This document shows positions 50,465 through 62,400 of a DNA stretch of 64,000 nucleotides, piece after piece. The stretch is taken from positions 22,875,001 through 22,939,000 of the forward strand of contig NC_086182.1 in the NCBI RefSeq assembly GCF_023053635.1, written 5' to 3'. How positions within the stretch are numbered: the stretch's first letter is position 1; every line of letters starts with the position of its first letter. Made by a program: the position numbers and the translations under genes. The DNA comes from Elgaria multicarinata webbii. Its lineage: Eukaryota; Chordata; Lepidosauria; Squamata; Anguidae. The notes under the pieces are model-generated. The model worked only from the letters and a program-made list of their open reading frames with translations. It made no database searches and was not told the origin of the DNA.

Positions 50465-53257
50465 GAGGGAAAAAATAGGGAAGAAAAGGGTTTTGTTCCT
50501 GGTTTTCTTCTACTTTTTCTACTTCACATCTATAGGGACAAAGAGGGGACCCCCATTGGCACAGCGGGAGGCATATGACTGCCCACTATGGAAACAGGAC
50601 AGTGGCCTGAATGGACTTCGGTTTAATCCAGGGATGTTGAACCTCTTTCAATCTGAAGGCTGAATTCCATTTCGAAGCAGCTCTCAAGGACCACATTCCA
50701 GTGGTGGGTGGGTCCGAAGGGAAAAGGGCCGGATCCCAACATCCCAATGTATTTTAGCTTAGGGGCGCAATCCAGCTGGGTTGCCACTATTGTATGCCCT
50801 GCCAGGCTGCTGCCAACAGAAGAGGAGAAACAATGGAGGTGACTTTTATCTCTTTGTCCTCCTTTGCAAATTTTTCCCTCTGACCCTGTCTAGAGGAATC
50901 ACTCTGCTGGGGGGCAGGGCTTGAGAGACCATGGATCCAGCACATCCTGGCCTCCTCTATCTCCACCTTTCCTGGTCCACCGGAACATCACCTTTTCTCC
51001 CTCCCTAAAGTTGTCTGAGGTCACAAAATCAGCCTCGGAGATTTTTTTCCCATGGCGGGGTGCCAGCGGCAGAAGAGGAACGGAGGGTAGGTGTGCCTAT
51101 GATTTCAGGAGGGGGACTCCAATGTATTCTACGGTCCCTGGGACCATAACATTGCTCTGCCAAGCTCTTGCTGCTGGTAACTAAGCTTTAGGACAGGCAT
51201 TTCCACCTTAAAGAATGGAGGGAAGGAATTTAATCCCTGGGCCTGCGGTTCTGCAGCCCAAGTTGAATCCCCCAATTGATTACTCTTTGCTTCTGTATTG
51301 CTCAATTTGCAGGCTGGTTCAAAGCGTTACTGCAGAAGCCTAGGAAAAGTACAAATTCCCCCAGTAGACCGTCGTACAGTGATTCTAAATATTCGTCGCC
51401 CTCCCCTCCTGCGGTGAGCAGCTCTTGCTCTTCGACAAGCAGCTTGACGGACCGGCCCTCTGCCTCCCAGGTAAGCGTGAGCAATTCCGATGAGAGAGAG
51501 CGCTGGAGCAAGCCGTACGACGTCTGCATCTGCCACAACGAGGGCGACCTTGGGTTCGTGGAGGAGCTGGTCTCCTACCTGGAGAGCCAGCCCGAACGCT
51601 TCCGCTGCTTCCTTCAGCCACGGGATGCTCTTGTAGGGGGTGCCATTGTGACGGAGCTGTGTGACGCCGTCCAGAACAGCCACTGCTGGGTGCTGCTAAT
51701 CACCCCCAACTTCCTCACGGATCCCTGGTGCCGTTACCAAATGCACCACGCCTTGACTGAGGCGCCCATGGCGAATGGGCGCACCATCCCTGTGCTGAAG
51801 GACATGGACCGCAGAGACTACCCGAGGGAGCTCCGTTGCATCTATTATATCAGTGTTGTGCTCCAAGAGACAAGCTTCAAACAGATCAAGGAGACAGTGT
51901 TGCGCTGTAAGTAATCAGCAAGTGAGAGATGTTGAGCAGGCTTGATGGGAGACCTCTCCGTCCTGGCACTCTCCAGATCAGGGCCGGCCCTGCTGGTAGG
52001 CAGTGTGAGGTGATAGCCTCAGGAGGCAGATCCTGATGGGAGGCAGCTTCTGGCTTTTTGCATAAATTCTGTGTGTTGGAGGACAGAGAAGTATATGGCA
52101 CACAACTTGTGCCGGGCCTCCTTAACTACTTGTTGCCTCTGGGTGCTGGATTAGATTCAACTGCTAGTCCAGTCAGCTTTTGTATGTAGGATTGGGGGAT
52201 GTGCCAGCTTGTCCTTTGCCTCTGATGGCAAAATGTCTTGAGCCGGCCTTGCTCCAGATGTGTTGGACTGTATTCCCAGCATGGCATGGCTGGCGGGCTG
52301 GGTGATGAAGAACGTCAGAAGAGCCCTTGCTGGATCAGACCAAGGGTCCATCTAGTCCAGCACTCTGTTCACACAGTGGCCAACCAACTGCCGACCAAGG
52401 AACCACAGACTTTGATTGGGGGAAGGAGGTGTTTAAAACTCCCTCCTCATACTATTTTCTTGATCTAGATTGTGCATGTACATGCACAGACCCAAAGCTG
52501 GTCCTACCCTGGAAAAGATGGCATCAGTATCATCTTGTTGGGTGAATTTTAAGGGGGAGCAGTATAGATTAGTGGGAGATGGCACGGGGGAAAGGATTCC
52601 ACACCGCTTCCCTGAGCTAGGCTGCTCATTAAAATTGGAACTGGCTGCCTTAATTGGCTGGCTGCCTTAAAACTAACAACAACAATAAATTTATTTATTT
52701 ATTGCATTTCTATACCACCCAATAGCCGAAGCTCTCTGGGCGGTTTACAAAATTGAGACAATTCAAAACAAAACAACAGTATAAAACCAGAATATAAAAT
52801 GCAATATAAAAGCACAACCAAGATGCAAACAGCAGCAATGCTAAAATACAAATTTAAAACAGCAAAGTTAAAATTAATTTATAGATTGTTAAAATACTGA
52901 GAGAATGAAAAGGTCAGGAGATCCCCTCACAGGTCACCTGTATCATTGTATGTGTTTGGCCCTGAGCCAGAAGTGATGTTGGAGGATCTAACAGCAAACT
53001 AGTGAAGATAGCATGGGATTTATGTATTTTTGCAGTGGGTGTGTAGAACACATCCAGCAGTGGGCTGAGCCCTAAATTGTAATGTGAACAAGTGTGTTGA
53101 TTATGTAAGAACAATGGCATACATTGCAGAACTGCTTAAAATGCACACTTCTTGGCTGTTCAATGGATGCTAACTTCTGAGGCTTTCTGAACCATTGATT
53201 TTTGTGTCTTTCTCAGATCTACAGAACCTCTGTGAAAAGCCAAGCAGAAGAGACTAA
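48750..53257 (+). CDS. TIRAP: TIR domain-containing adapter protein (TIRAP/MAL)
   Basis: This is the sorting adaptor that brings MyD88 to TLR2 and TLR4 at the plasma membrane. The main coding exon is 51313-51906, followed by a terminal exon 53217-53257 (YLQNLCEKPSRRD, TAA at 53255). A short first coding exon, 48750-48756 (ATG TCA G|GTGAGT), gives MSGWFKALLQKPRK, aligning with human MADWFRQTLLKKPKK; this exon is inferred from phase and is less certain. The total is 213 aa (human 221). Residues 15-66 are Ser/Pro-rich. The TIR domain starts at YDVCICH (71-77), followed by FRCFLQPRDALVGGAIV (box 2/BB loop), CWVLLITPNFLTDPWCRYQM and YPRELRCIYYI. The BB-loop proline of human TIRAP (P125) is Val110 here. 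The frame stays open upstream to a possible acceptor ending at 48698, with no ATG before 48750. A strong CAG|GTAAGC donor-like site sits inside the exon at 51470/51471. Confidence 0.93.
49736..50320. mobile_element. L2-type LINE 3' end (+) split by a second LINE 3' end (-)
   Basis: 49736-49889 ('ggtgccaggttaggactttc') and 50223-50320 ('actacccggagagctttgag') are two parts of one plus element matching 6087-6317. Between them, 49890-50222 is a minus element from 'ctataccgcccaatagccgg' to 'gccacagcagagaaggccct'. Confidence 0.75.
50410..50462. repeat. Poly-C then poly-A runs
   Basis: About 12 C at 50410-50421 and 24 or more A at 50437-50460, in TIRAP intron 1. Confidence 0.9.
52310..52440 (+). 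repeat. Interspersed repeat fragment
   Basis: 'cttgctggatcagaccaagg', 'tctagtccagcactctgttc' and 'acacagtggccaaccaactg' match the element that hosts the 17086 minisatellite. A half family A MITE precedes it (52240-52300). It lies in TIRAP intron 2. Confidence 0.7.
52685..52915 (-). mobile_element. L2/CR1-clade LINE 3' end
   Basis: 'ttatttatttattgcatttc', 'ataccacccaatagccgaag' and 'ctctgggcggtttacaaaat', continuing to 'actgagagaatgaaaaggtc', in TIRAP intron 2. Confidence 0.8.
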
Positions 53258-53924
53258 CTGGAGTCTGGCTGGAGAAATATATATATACACGCTCAAAGTA
53301 AAGACTTGATCAAAGGAATGTCTCGGCGAGGGTTGATTTGCTGAAGAAGTCTTCATGGTGTTTTCTCTTCACCCGAGCTGACCCGTCTCTCCATTCCACA
53401 CTGTGTTGTGTTAAAGTTCCAATAACTCTAAAAGAAAGCACTGACTGGTGGTATCTCTGGGGTGCTTAGTGCATTGGGGATGCTAAACGGAATAACTGCG
53501 ATTGGGGTGATTTTGGTGGTCAGCACGAGCACAGGAACACTAATCGTGGCATGTGGGACTCGCAACGAAACCTTGCAGGTGCAGTGCCCCTGTTTACTGT
53601 TCCAGTTGGCAGGGCCCCCTCTGCGAGACTTCATTCCATTCTCCCCTAAAGTTTTCCATTTTCTTTGTGGCCACTGAGAACACTTGGTCTCCACCAGGCT
53701 GTGTTTGGGGGTTTTCCCCTTACACTTTTCCCCCTAAAGATTTTGTTGTGGTGGTACTTTTGTCTACCTTGGGGTTTCCCCAGGCTGGCTGTTATCTCCC
53801 TGTTATGCATGAAAGGTGCCACTGTAGCTACATTCAGTTGGCCCTGGAGTTCGGAATCAAGGCCCATTCCCAACTGCGCTCCTGGCTGTTGGCACTAATT
53901 TGTTAAGCTCCAGTAATTTGTTAA

Positions 53925-54080
53925 GCCCCAGTAGTGTGGGGCTCTCCCACACTAGAGGCATTCAAAAGGCAGCTGGACAACCATCTGTCAGGGATGCTTT
54001 AGGGTGGATTCCTGCATTGAGCAGGGGGTTGGACTCGATGGCCTTGTAGGCCCCTTCCAACTCTGCTATTCTATGATTCT
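53925..54080 (+). mobile_element. CR1 LINE 3' end
   Basis: 'ctagaggcattcaaaaggca', 'gctggacaaccatctgtcag' and 'ggcttgtaggccccttccaa', ending 'attctatgattctatgatt', the classic CR1 octamer tail. Confidence 0.95.
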
Positions 54081-54250
54081 ATGATTTGTATGCACCAGTT
54101 GCTGGGGAATATGGGGGGGAGGGTGCTGTTGTACCATGTCCTGCTTGTGGATTTCCTGTTGACAGCTGGTTGGCCACTGTGTGAACAGAGTGCTGGACTA
54201 GATGGACCTTCGGTCTGATCCAGCAGGGCTCTTCTTATGTTCTTAAACCT
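54080..54250 (-). repeat. Interspersed repeat fragment abutting CR1
   Basis: Reversed copy of the 52310/16985 family: 'caccagttgctggggaatat' ... 'gctggttggccactgtgtga' ... 'ggtctgatccagcagggctc'. Confidence 0.7.
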
Positions 54251-55344
54251 ACATTGATGCTTTAATATCGGATATGGAGGGATCAATACTTTCTTCAAAA
54301 AATGGCAACAAGAATGCAACACCATGTATTCTAGAATCCAGAAGAACTTCTAGAGCTGCATGTCCAATAAAAACTGGGGCCTATTCTAGATAGATTATCT
54401 GGATGTGGGACTTTGTATAGTACATGCATACTAGATTCATATCCTGAGTTTAAGACACCGAGAAAAAGGGATAGTTACTAAGGTGCTGTCTTGAATCTTC
54501 ACATTGACTTAAAAAAGGGGGGAGAGAAAGTTTTTTACATCCCTTTGATGGAATCAAAAGTTCCTTCATCTACATCGCTATGAAGCTATGAAGCAGTCCC
54601 GTTTCCACATTTCGGTTTGTTTCCACGTCTGTATCATCCATGGCAGAGAAGTGGGGAAAACTGATTTTACTCTGTGACATCAACTGTTAATGCTACTCAA
54701 AGTGTTGCTGCTGTGTTATGGTAGAAGTACCTTTTTTCCCCTTCTCTATAATCCCTGTAGAAATGGTATGTCTGGTCGGAAGTAAAAGGAATTTCTGATA
54801 CAACTCTTTGTCCTAAATCTATAATGGCAGGCCAAATTATGTAGGATTGAGCACTCAACCATTTCTGGAATTGGGGTGTTATCCATAATGCTACTCTGGG
54901 AGCATTTTAATTTATTTTATTTTGGCTAAGGAGTAGAATAAAAACACTTAAAAGTAAATAAATAAATATGCTTGGAGCAGGCTTTTTGGTGGCTTCTATT
55001 GAGGTTCGCCACATAAACCTAGCCTTACGTACCAGCCATTACGAAACCATAGTTGTTTCAGTTCCTCAGTGCTTCTCAGACTTGAGGCTCTAGCTGTCTA
55101 CTTCAGAGAATTGAGTAATAATGCAAGTGATGATGGAAACCTGTTTGGAAAGCCAATCTGAAGCCTTTAAGCAAGGGCTGCAGTTGGCCATGGAGTTCGG
55201 AACCCAGGTCCTGTCTCAACTGCACCTCTGGCTGTTGGCATTAGTTAAGATCCAGCTTCTTGTGTTTCCAGCAGCTATTTATTACATTTCTATTTGACAA
55301 TAAGTAGCCCAGTCATGGCCTTGGAGTAACCATATACCTATTTC

Positions 55345-55510
55345 TTTGATTCTAAGAAACAATTTCCTCCCCATATAAACATCTCTAAAAATGGGGTGCG
55401 TCTTAGAATCGCATGTGTGTCTTAGGGTGTTTTTTTTTTCTGTTGGTGGTACTGAAATTAGTGTGCGTCTTACAATTGATGGTGTCTTACAATCGAAGAA
55501 ATACAGTATA
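55345..55510. mobile_element. MITE family E
   Basis: 'tctttgattctaagaaacaa' and 'ccatataaacatctctaaaa' lead to 'agtgtgcgtcttacaattga' and 'acaatcgaagaaatacagta'. Copies lie at 57728-57915 and 61195-61275. Confidence 0.65.
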
Positions 55511-55645
55511 ACACAGAAGCTGCCATATCACCCCTTGAGGACTGTGTGACTTGCGTAGATTCCAATTTGGTCATTATTGACACTTCTGGATTGCACTGAA
55601 CTCATTGCTGCTTTCGCCGCTTTGCATTGGCAATGATGATGTTTA

Positions 55646-55882
55646 TCCTGGACAGGCAGGGGTAAGGCGACAGCCCTCTATTTACCCATGTTTCATCACA
55701 ACAGTTAAAACTGCAGGAGCCCTGCCCGCTAGTGACCAGATACAAAAGAGGGCAGGGCTCCTGCAACTTTAACTTGTGATGAAGAGGGAATTTCACCAGG
55801 TGCTGCATGCATACAAATGACACCTGCTGAAACGCCCTTTTGTATACAGCTGTTAAAGACACAGGAGCCCTGTCTTCTAGGT
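55646..55882. mobile_element. Palindromic MITE (family D)
   Basis: 'taaaactgcaggagccctgc' is mirrored by 'ggcagggctcctgcaacttt'; outer arms contain 'ggtgctgcatgcatacaaat' and 'taaagacacaggagccctgt'. It is more degraded than the copy at 56965. Confidence 0.75.
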
Positions 55883-56294
55883 AACATGTGTCTCTTCACC
55901 CACCTCATTTTATAATGTACATAAAAACATTGAGAACTTTTTCTAATTTGAGCCGTGTGTGTGTGTATGTGTGTGTGTGTGTGTGTGAGAGAGAAAAGCC
56001 TTAAATTTTCATTTTAATTTTAATCATTCATGGTGCAATTCTAGACACACCTGGGAGTAAGCCTGAACTCAATCGGGGCTTACTTCTGAGTAGACATGCC
56101 TATGATTGCACTGTTAAAAGTGCAAGGCATCTACATTCAAATCAATATGGAGCTCAACCTCCTGAATACAACTGTTTTGGGTCTGGGAGGAAAAAATTTA
56201 AAAGTGTGTCTAAAAGCAACCAGGAAGTTTCGTGTCCAAACTAGCAGTTGTCACTCTAAACATTTCCTAGGTCTGTGTTCGGAACATGGCTGCA

Positions 56295-56453
56295 CTCGTG
56301 CGCATGCGCACATTGCCTCAGACAATGTGTCCTCGGCTGTCGGTAACCGAGACCTCCCGCCCGCAGAGGGCGCTCTGATAACGGACTATTAGTGAAGGCG
56401 CGAAGCTTTAGTGGCGACGGCGCATGCGCGCGACTTCCCCGCCTGACGAAGAG
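56295..56453 (+). promoter_or_regulatory. DCPS promoter with NRF1-type palindromes
   Basis: The region just before the DCPS start is CpG-rich. It holds a 12 bp palindrome TGCGCATGCGCA at 56299-56310 and a second GCGCATGCGC at 56420-56429. Both match the NRF1 consensus (YGCGCAYGCGCR) and lie 144 and 25 bp upstream of the ATG. No TATA box is visible. Confidence 0.65.
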
Positions 56454-59400
56454 ATGGCGGAGTCCCCCACCGCGAAGAGAAAGCGTGAGGAGAAAGATGG
56501 AGAGAACGGGACGGCCGCGTCCCAAGGGGAAAGCGCCGCCGGCAGCTTCCCCTTAGCTGAGATGTCCGTCCGGAAAGTGCTTAGGGAGTCTGCGCGGGAC
56601 AAGACGATCTTCCTACACGGGCAGGTAACTAACGTTTACTTCGGGAAGGATTGGGAGCCGGCGAGAGCCAATCAGAGCCAAGGGGCGGAGCTAGCAGTAA
56701 CGACCTCTTTTGCCCTGCCCCTTCTGGAAGAGCCCATTCTCCATCTCCAGAGGGAAGGGCGGGGAAGAGGATTGTACCAAGGAGGGGCGGGGGGAGCTAA
56801 GAAGAGAACTCTTGTTATTATTACTTTCCTGCAAGGCTGTGATGCCTCTTTTTGACAGCTGCATCCTGACAAAAGGAAGTGACAGTTTTGTTTTCTCATT
56901 GGAATCAGTGGGACTTGTGGGACTTACTTTCAGGGAAATGAGAGCCAGGGGGTGGGGTACTGGTTAGGGTGACCATATGGAAAGGAGGACAGGGCTCCTG
57001 TATCTTTAATAGTTGCATAGAAAAGGGAATTTCAGCAGCTGCCATTTGTATATATGGAGAACCTGATGAAATTCCCTCTTCATCACAATAGTTAAAGCTG
57101 CAGGAGCCCTGCCCTCTTTTAAATCTGGTCACTCTGGTATAGCTCCTTCACCTTTAACAGTTGTGATGAAGGAGGAATTTCACCAAGTTCTCCATATATA
57201 CAAATGACTCCCTTTTCTATGCAACTGTTAAAGATACAGGAGCCCTGTCCTCCTTTTCATATGGTCACCCTAGTACTGGTGGGTGGACTTCAGGTTTTGG
57301 GGTTCTCCTTTGTTTCTGGCTACAACCTCAAGCTCCACCACCTGGGCAACCCGGTGCAAAACTGGCTCAAAATGATGGACGTAAAGTGCTGAGAAAGGGC
57401 GCCTCTGAGCATGTGCCCAGGAATTTGCTTCCTCTACCAGAATTGGGAGCTTGCAAGCAGAACTTCTTCTACATGAATCTTTGCCCTTTGCTCTTCTTTG
57501 CCCTGAGTTCTTTTTTGGTTTCAGTAGTCTAGTTTGGGGGGACGGGGAAGCCTTTTCGTTGCAAATATCGTTAAGCAATTGGGAGTGGAAAACCATTGCT
57601 GATCTACTGCAAATCACCCAGAAATCTACCAGGGGACCTTTGGTTAAGACATGTTGCTGTTGGGTTGCTTTTATTGGTATTTTGTATTGCCATTTTTGTA
57701 CATTTTTTGCTCTGCTATATTTCACATACCTTATGTCTTCGATTCTAAGACACACTTTTTCCCCCATATAAACATCTCTAAAAACGGGGTGCGTCTTAGA
57801 ATCGTGGGTGCGATTATTATTCTTAGAATCAAAGCTTTTTTTTTCTATTGGTGGTACTGAAATTAGTGTGCGTCTTACAGTCAATTGCGTCTTACAATCG
57901 AAGAAATACGGTAGTGTTGTATGGCATTTGTGCTATAGATAAGTAAAACTCAATTCAGTAAATCCCAATTTACCTTTTGCCCATTAGAGTGTCAGACTAG
58001 ATTCAGTGCATCAAATCTAGGTTGAAATCCTCACTCCTCTAGGATGTTTACTGAATGACCTTGAGATTTTCACTATCTCAGCCTAACGTACCTCACAGGG
58101 TTGTTGTGAAGATAAAATGGTTGGGATGGGCCATGTGCACTGAGCTGAACTTGTTAGAGGAAAGGTGGTATATACTTGTAAAATACGTGCATTTAGAATT
58201 CAGGCGTAAATGTAACCTCAGGGTAGCACATAGATTAGAGTATGAGCTACTTGAACTAAAATTCTGTTAGGGTATATTGTTTTCATAAGTGAGATCTCCA
58301 AAGGATGAGTCATAGCGGGGATGGTGGGCGGGGGAAGGACAGTTGCCACCTGTCAGCCATGACGTGTTCATCAGCCACTAGTGATCAATGAAGAACAAAC
58401 ACCATTTATTATAGCACTTTTATCCTGCCCTTTAGGCTCTCAACAAATATTTCTAAGACAATCCCTGCCCACAGGCTTGCAATCTAAAAAAAAAAAGATA
58501 CTAAAGGAAAGGGGATGGGGAGGGAGGAGGAAAAGAGGCAGCAGCAAATTTAGGCACTAGAATCTTAGCTGCAAAGTTCAGCAGCTGCTTCTTCTCCCTC
58601 TCCCTCTCATAGCCTCATACAGATCAAGGCATGATGGAGTATTAGGCATGCAACAACGTACAGCAGCTCCCACCTCCTTAGCGTAGGTGTTCAAACTTCG
58701 GACCTTCAGGGAACCCTTTCAGTAGGACTTGGTGGAAGTTACCATCCTATGTTGCATGAGCCTTCAGCTCTATAGAGATTTCTCACTCTGCTCCTAGGAA
58801 CCTTGTAGTTCTTTGGAAGCACATTTGGTCTTTCATTTCATCTCATTTGCTTTCTGGGCGTTCCACAATGAAAGATAATAATAATAATAAAAACCTCCTA
58901 TGAAATCTCTGACATACAAAATTTAAAACCATTTAAACAGTTGAAACTCTTACAGTAAGATACTGTACCTGATAGAAACAAATAAACAAATTCCTATTTA
59001 TATGCCCTTAAATGCCTTAACCTGGTGCCAAAAAGATGATAGGGTGGGCGCCAGGCAGACCTCCCAGTTTGGAGGGATCCTTTTGGATCCCTCCTCACAA
59101 TCTCTTTTTGCAGAGAAACCTGCAAGGTAAGAGAAATAGTGCAAATATAATAAATTTGCATAATTTATATAGGTCACAGAATTTAAGAACATAGGAAGCT
59201 GCCTTATATTGACTCAGACCCTTGGTCCATCAAGCCCAGTATTGTCAACACTGGCTGGCAGCGGCTCACCATGATTTCAGGCAGCCTTCTGTGGAGAAGC
59301 CAGGGATCAAAGCTAGAACCTTCTGCATGTGAAGCGCGTGCTCTGCCTCTAAGCTGTGTGCCCCCCCACCCCCGGTAGCACCCGGTATTCCCATGCGATG

Positions 59401-62400
59401 CCCCATCCAAATAATAATCAGACCCATCCGTGCTTACCTTCTGAGATCAGGCAAGATTGGGCACGTTCATGGTGGTATGGCAATTTCAATTTGGGTTGCT
59501 TGGCACACCATTTAAACTTTCAGAAATTAATGCTGCAGTCCTATGCATGTTTAAAGGGGGGGAACTCCTCCAACTCCATAGACATGCATAAGATTGCCCC
59601 GTAAATATGGAATACTGCATATTCTGGCACCCTTGGGTGCACAATGGGTAGAAGAAAGGTATAGATCCTGATGTTATAGGTAGGCTAGGAGAGCCAAGCA
59701 AGAGAGAAAAGACATCCTAGGCAGGAGATGGGAGAGGGTTTTGAGGCAGTTGTAGAATTAGAGGGCATCAAAAGATCCTCTAGCTCAACTTCACCCCATG
59801 GCTCAGGACATCCATTCACCCACCAGCTTCTCCTCTCCAAATCTACCCACAGTGTTCTGATCCCAAACAGAGAGCAGAAAGGTGCTTTCGGAACAAATAA
59901 CCCAAGGTAGCTCATGAAAGTAAGCCAGGCTGTATGCTGGGGAGGAGCTGGCACAAAGGCACTGGCCAATCTGACCTGACCATTCATGGGGTCTTCATCA
60001 TTCCATGCCCGTGCACTGCGTCACCATCCTAAGGAAAACCTAGTTGACAGAAACTCTGTGCCCTTTTCAAGCATGGAAGTGTCCTGGGTGATGAGAGGCA
60101 GCAAACGCCCGAGTTTTGGCAGTCAGGAATAAATGAGAGGAATAGAGGGGGAGGTTGTTGTACTGTGCAATGGGAGGGACGTGTAGCGGAGGGCACAGGT
60201 TGCCATTGTTCCACCTAACAAAAGCGCCAGATACGCATCTCGAGGCTTAGATTATTTTTCTTATTAGCATATCTATTGCTTTTAGCCCAGAGATCCGTTT
60301 TTCATGTTTAGTGTTTAAAGTGGAATTGAATTGCAAACTAGCAGTTAACTCAGATGCTGTAAATAAGATGGATGGACTTGTCACTCAGGGGGCCATAAAA
60401 ACGGGAAATTTGCAAGTACTCTTTTAATTCACCATTTACAGCTGTACAGTGTTCGGAAGGTAGGTTCTTCCGAGCGCGGGGTGGGGGGATACAGTTGGGT
60501 TAGTTCTTTTATTGCCCTCTGTAAATCCTGCTCTGAGATAACCGAGGCACATGATGAAGTATCAGGAAATTGCCAGGCACCTCTGTAATTTCAAAGTCGC
60601 GTGTAAATTCTAGATGAATGGCTTTTTGAAAGGACTTGAGGGTGGATTGGACTGTAGGTCAAAGACAGGGTATGGGGAGGTGGAACTATGAAAGGGTGGG
60701 GGGGAGGATCTATAAAATGGAGTTAGAAGGCACCGGGAAAAGTGGATAACGTTTTTGTGTTGGAGGAGCCAAGATCAGATTGAATAGATACAAACGTGGT
60801 CTGCAACAAAGTGTTGTAGCGTATCCCCACCCCGCCAGGATATATCTCTGTATAATGCAGGGAAGGAGTCTTTTAACCTTGTGACACACAGCTGCCCAAA
60901 TATAATCACTGCCCCGTCTCTCACAGGCGAATTCTCTCTTCCTTCTACCTCCATTTTCCCCCTTCCTTTCATCTCCCCGACACCTTAATATTCTGCAAGT
61001 CCTTGTCAGGCTGCTTTGTCGATTCCATTTAACTTTTAATTTGCAGTCTTCTTTACTTTTCTGTTTCTAGCGAGTCCTTCAAGTATGCAGAAACCGTAAC
61101 CTTATTTTTGGGGTGACCCCCTTTTCACATCCACCTAAGTTCACTATAAGTATATAAATGATGGTGATGGATGGCCATAGAGTGAATCATTTCTGCGATT
61201 CTAAGACGCACCCCGTTTTTAGAGATGTTTATATGGGGGGAAAAGTGCGTCTTAGAATCGAAGGAATACGGTAAGACCTGGTGTAGTGTAGTGACTAAGA
61301 GTTTGAGCTACGAAACAGGAAAGACGCGGTTTGAATCTTGCTGCTGTCATGTACTCACTCGGTGACCTTAGGTAAGCTACTCTCAGTCGCTCCATCGGAA
61401 TAGCACCATGAAGAAATGTTTCAAACCTGACCGTTGCCAGGGTCACTACGCTCTCCTTCAATTTCCCTGGCATTGTGCTGCTCCCAGCTGATGTTTTCAC
61501 TTCTTTCTCCATTCTGTCAATGTCTTGGTCAGTTTCATCTCTGTTTTCATGGGGTGCTTTTTGAAAAATTCTTTATGGTGCTATAGCAATATGCCTTTGA
61601 AGTACTATAGCGAAAGAGCAATACCAAATGAAATGGTGTAGAGGGGGGAAGCCAGTGACCTAAAAGACAGAGTGATCAGAGTGGGGAGGAGGTCAGGACA
61701 GGCTGACAAGATGGGTGGTGCCGTCCATCTGAGGCAAGGCCCTCAGATATTGGGTGTGGGGCCGAGACGGAAGGAGAGAGGAAACGAACTGTGTCCAACA
61801 CGATTGTCTGTTGGGTACGCAACCCATGCCCTGTGGGTCGTGTGCAGAACAACCCACAGTATGGAGCTTGTCACCCACGCACCTGCCCCATCTCCAATAT
61901 GGGGCTGAAGGCACCTTTTTGTTGTTTATTCGTTCAGTCGTTTCCGACTCTTCGTGACTTCATGGACCAGCCCACGCCAGAGCTTTCTGTCAGCCGTCGC
62001 CACCCCTAGCTCCCCCAAGGTCAAGTCTGTCACCTCCAGAATATCATCCCTCCATCTTGCCCTTGGTTGGCCCCTCTTCCTTTTGCCTTCCACTTTCCCT
62101 AGCATCAGCCTCTTCTCCAGGGTATCCTGTAATCTTGACATCTCACCAATAACCACATCCAATTTGCCCTGGCTCATAGATCTTACATTCCAGGTTCCTA
62201 TGGTGTGTTGATCTTTAGAACATCGGATTCATCGTTCACCACCAGCACCGTCGGCTGCTAGCTGTCCTTTTGGCTTTGAGCTAGCTGCGTCATCACATCT
62301 GGGGCTAGTTGAACTTATCCTCTGTTCCTCCCCAGTAGCATTTTGACCATCTTCCGACCTGGGGGTCCCATCTTCCAATGGTATGCCGACATATCTCTGG

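Larger units (their letters stand above)
53258..56294. other. TIRAP-DCPS spacer
   Basis: Contains the presumed TIRAP 3' UTR (from 53258), the CR1, family E and family D repeats listed separately, a (TG)n run at 55956-55986, and a family B MITE at 56035-56120 ('gggagtaagcctgaactcaa'). AT-rich unique sequence fills 54250-55340. No gene was seen. Confidence 0.6.
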
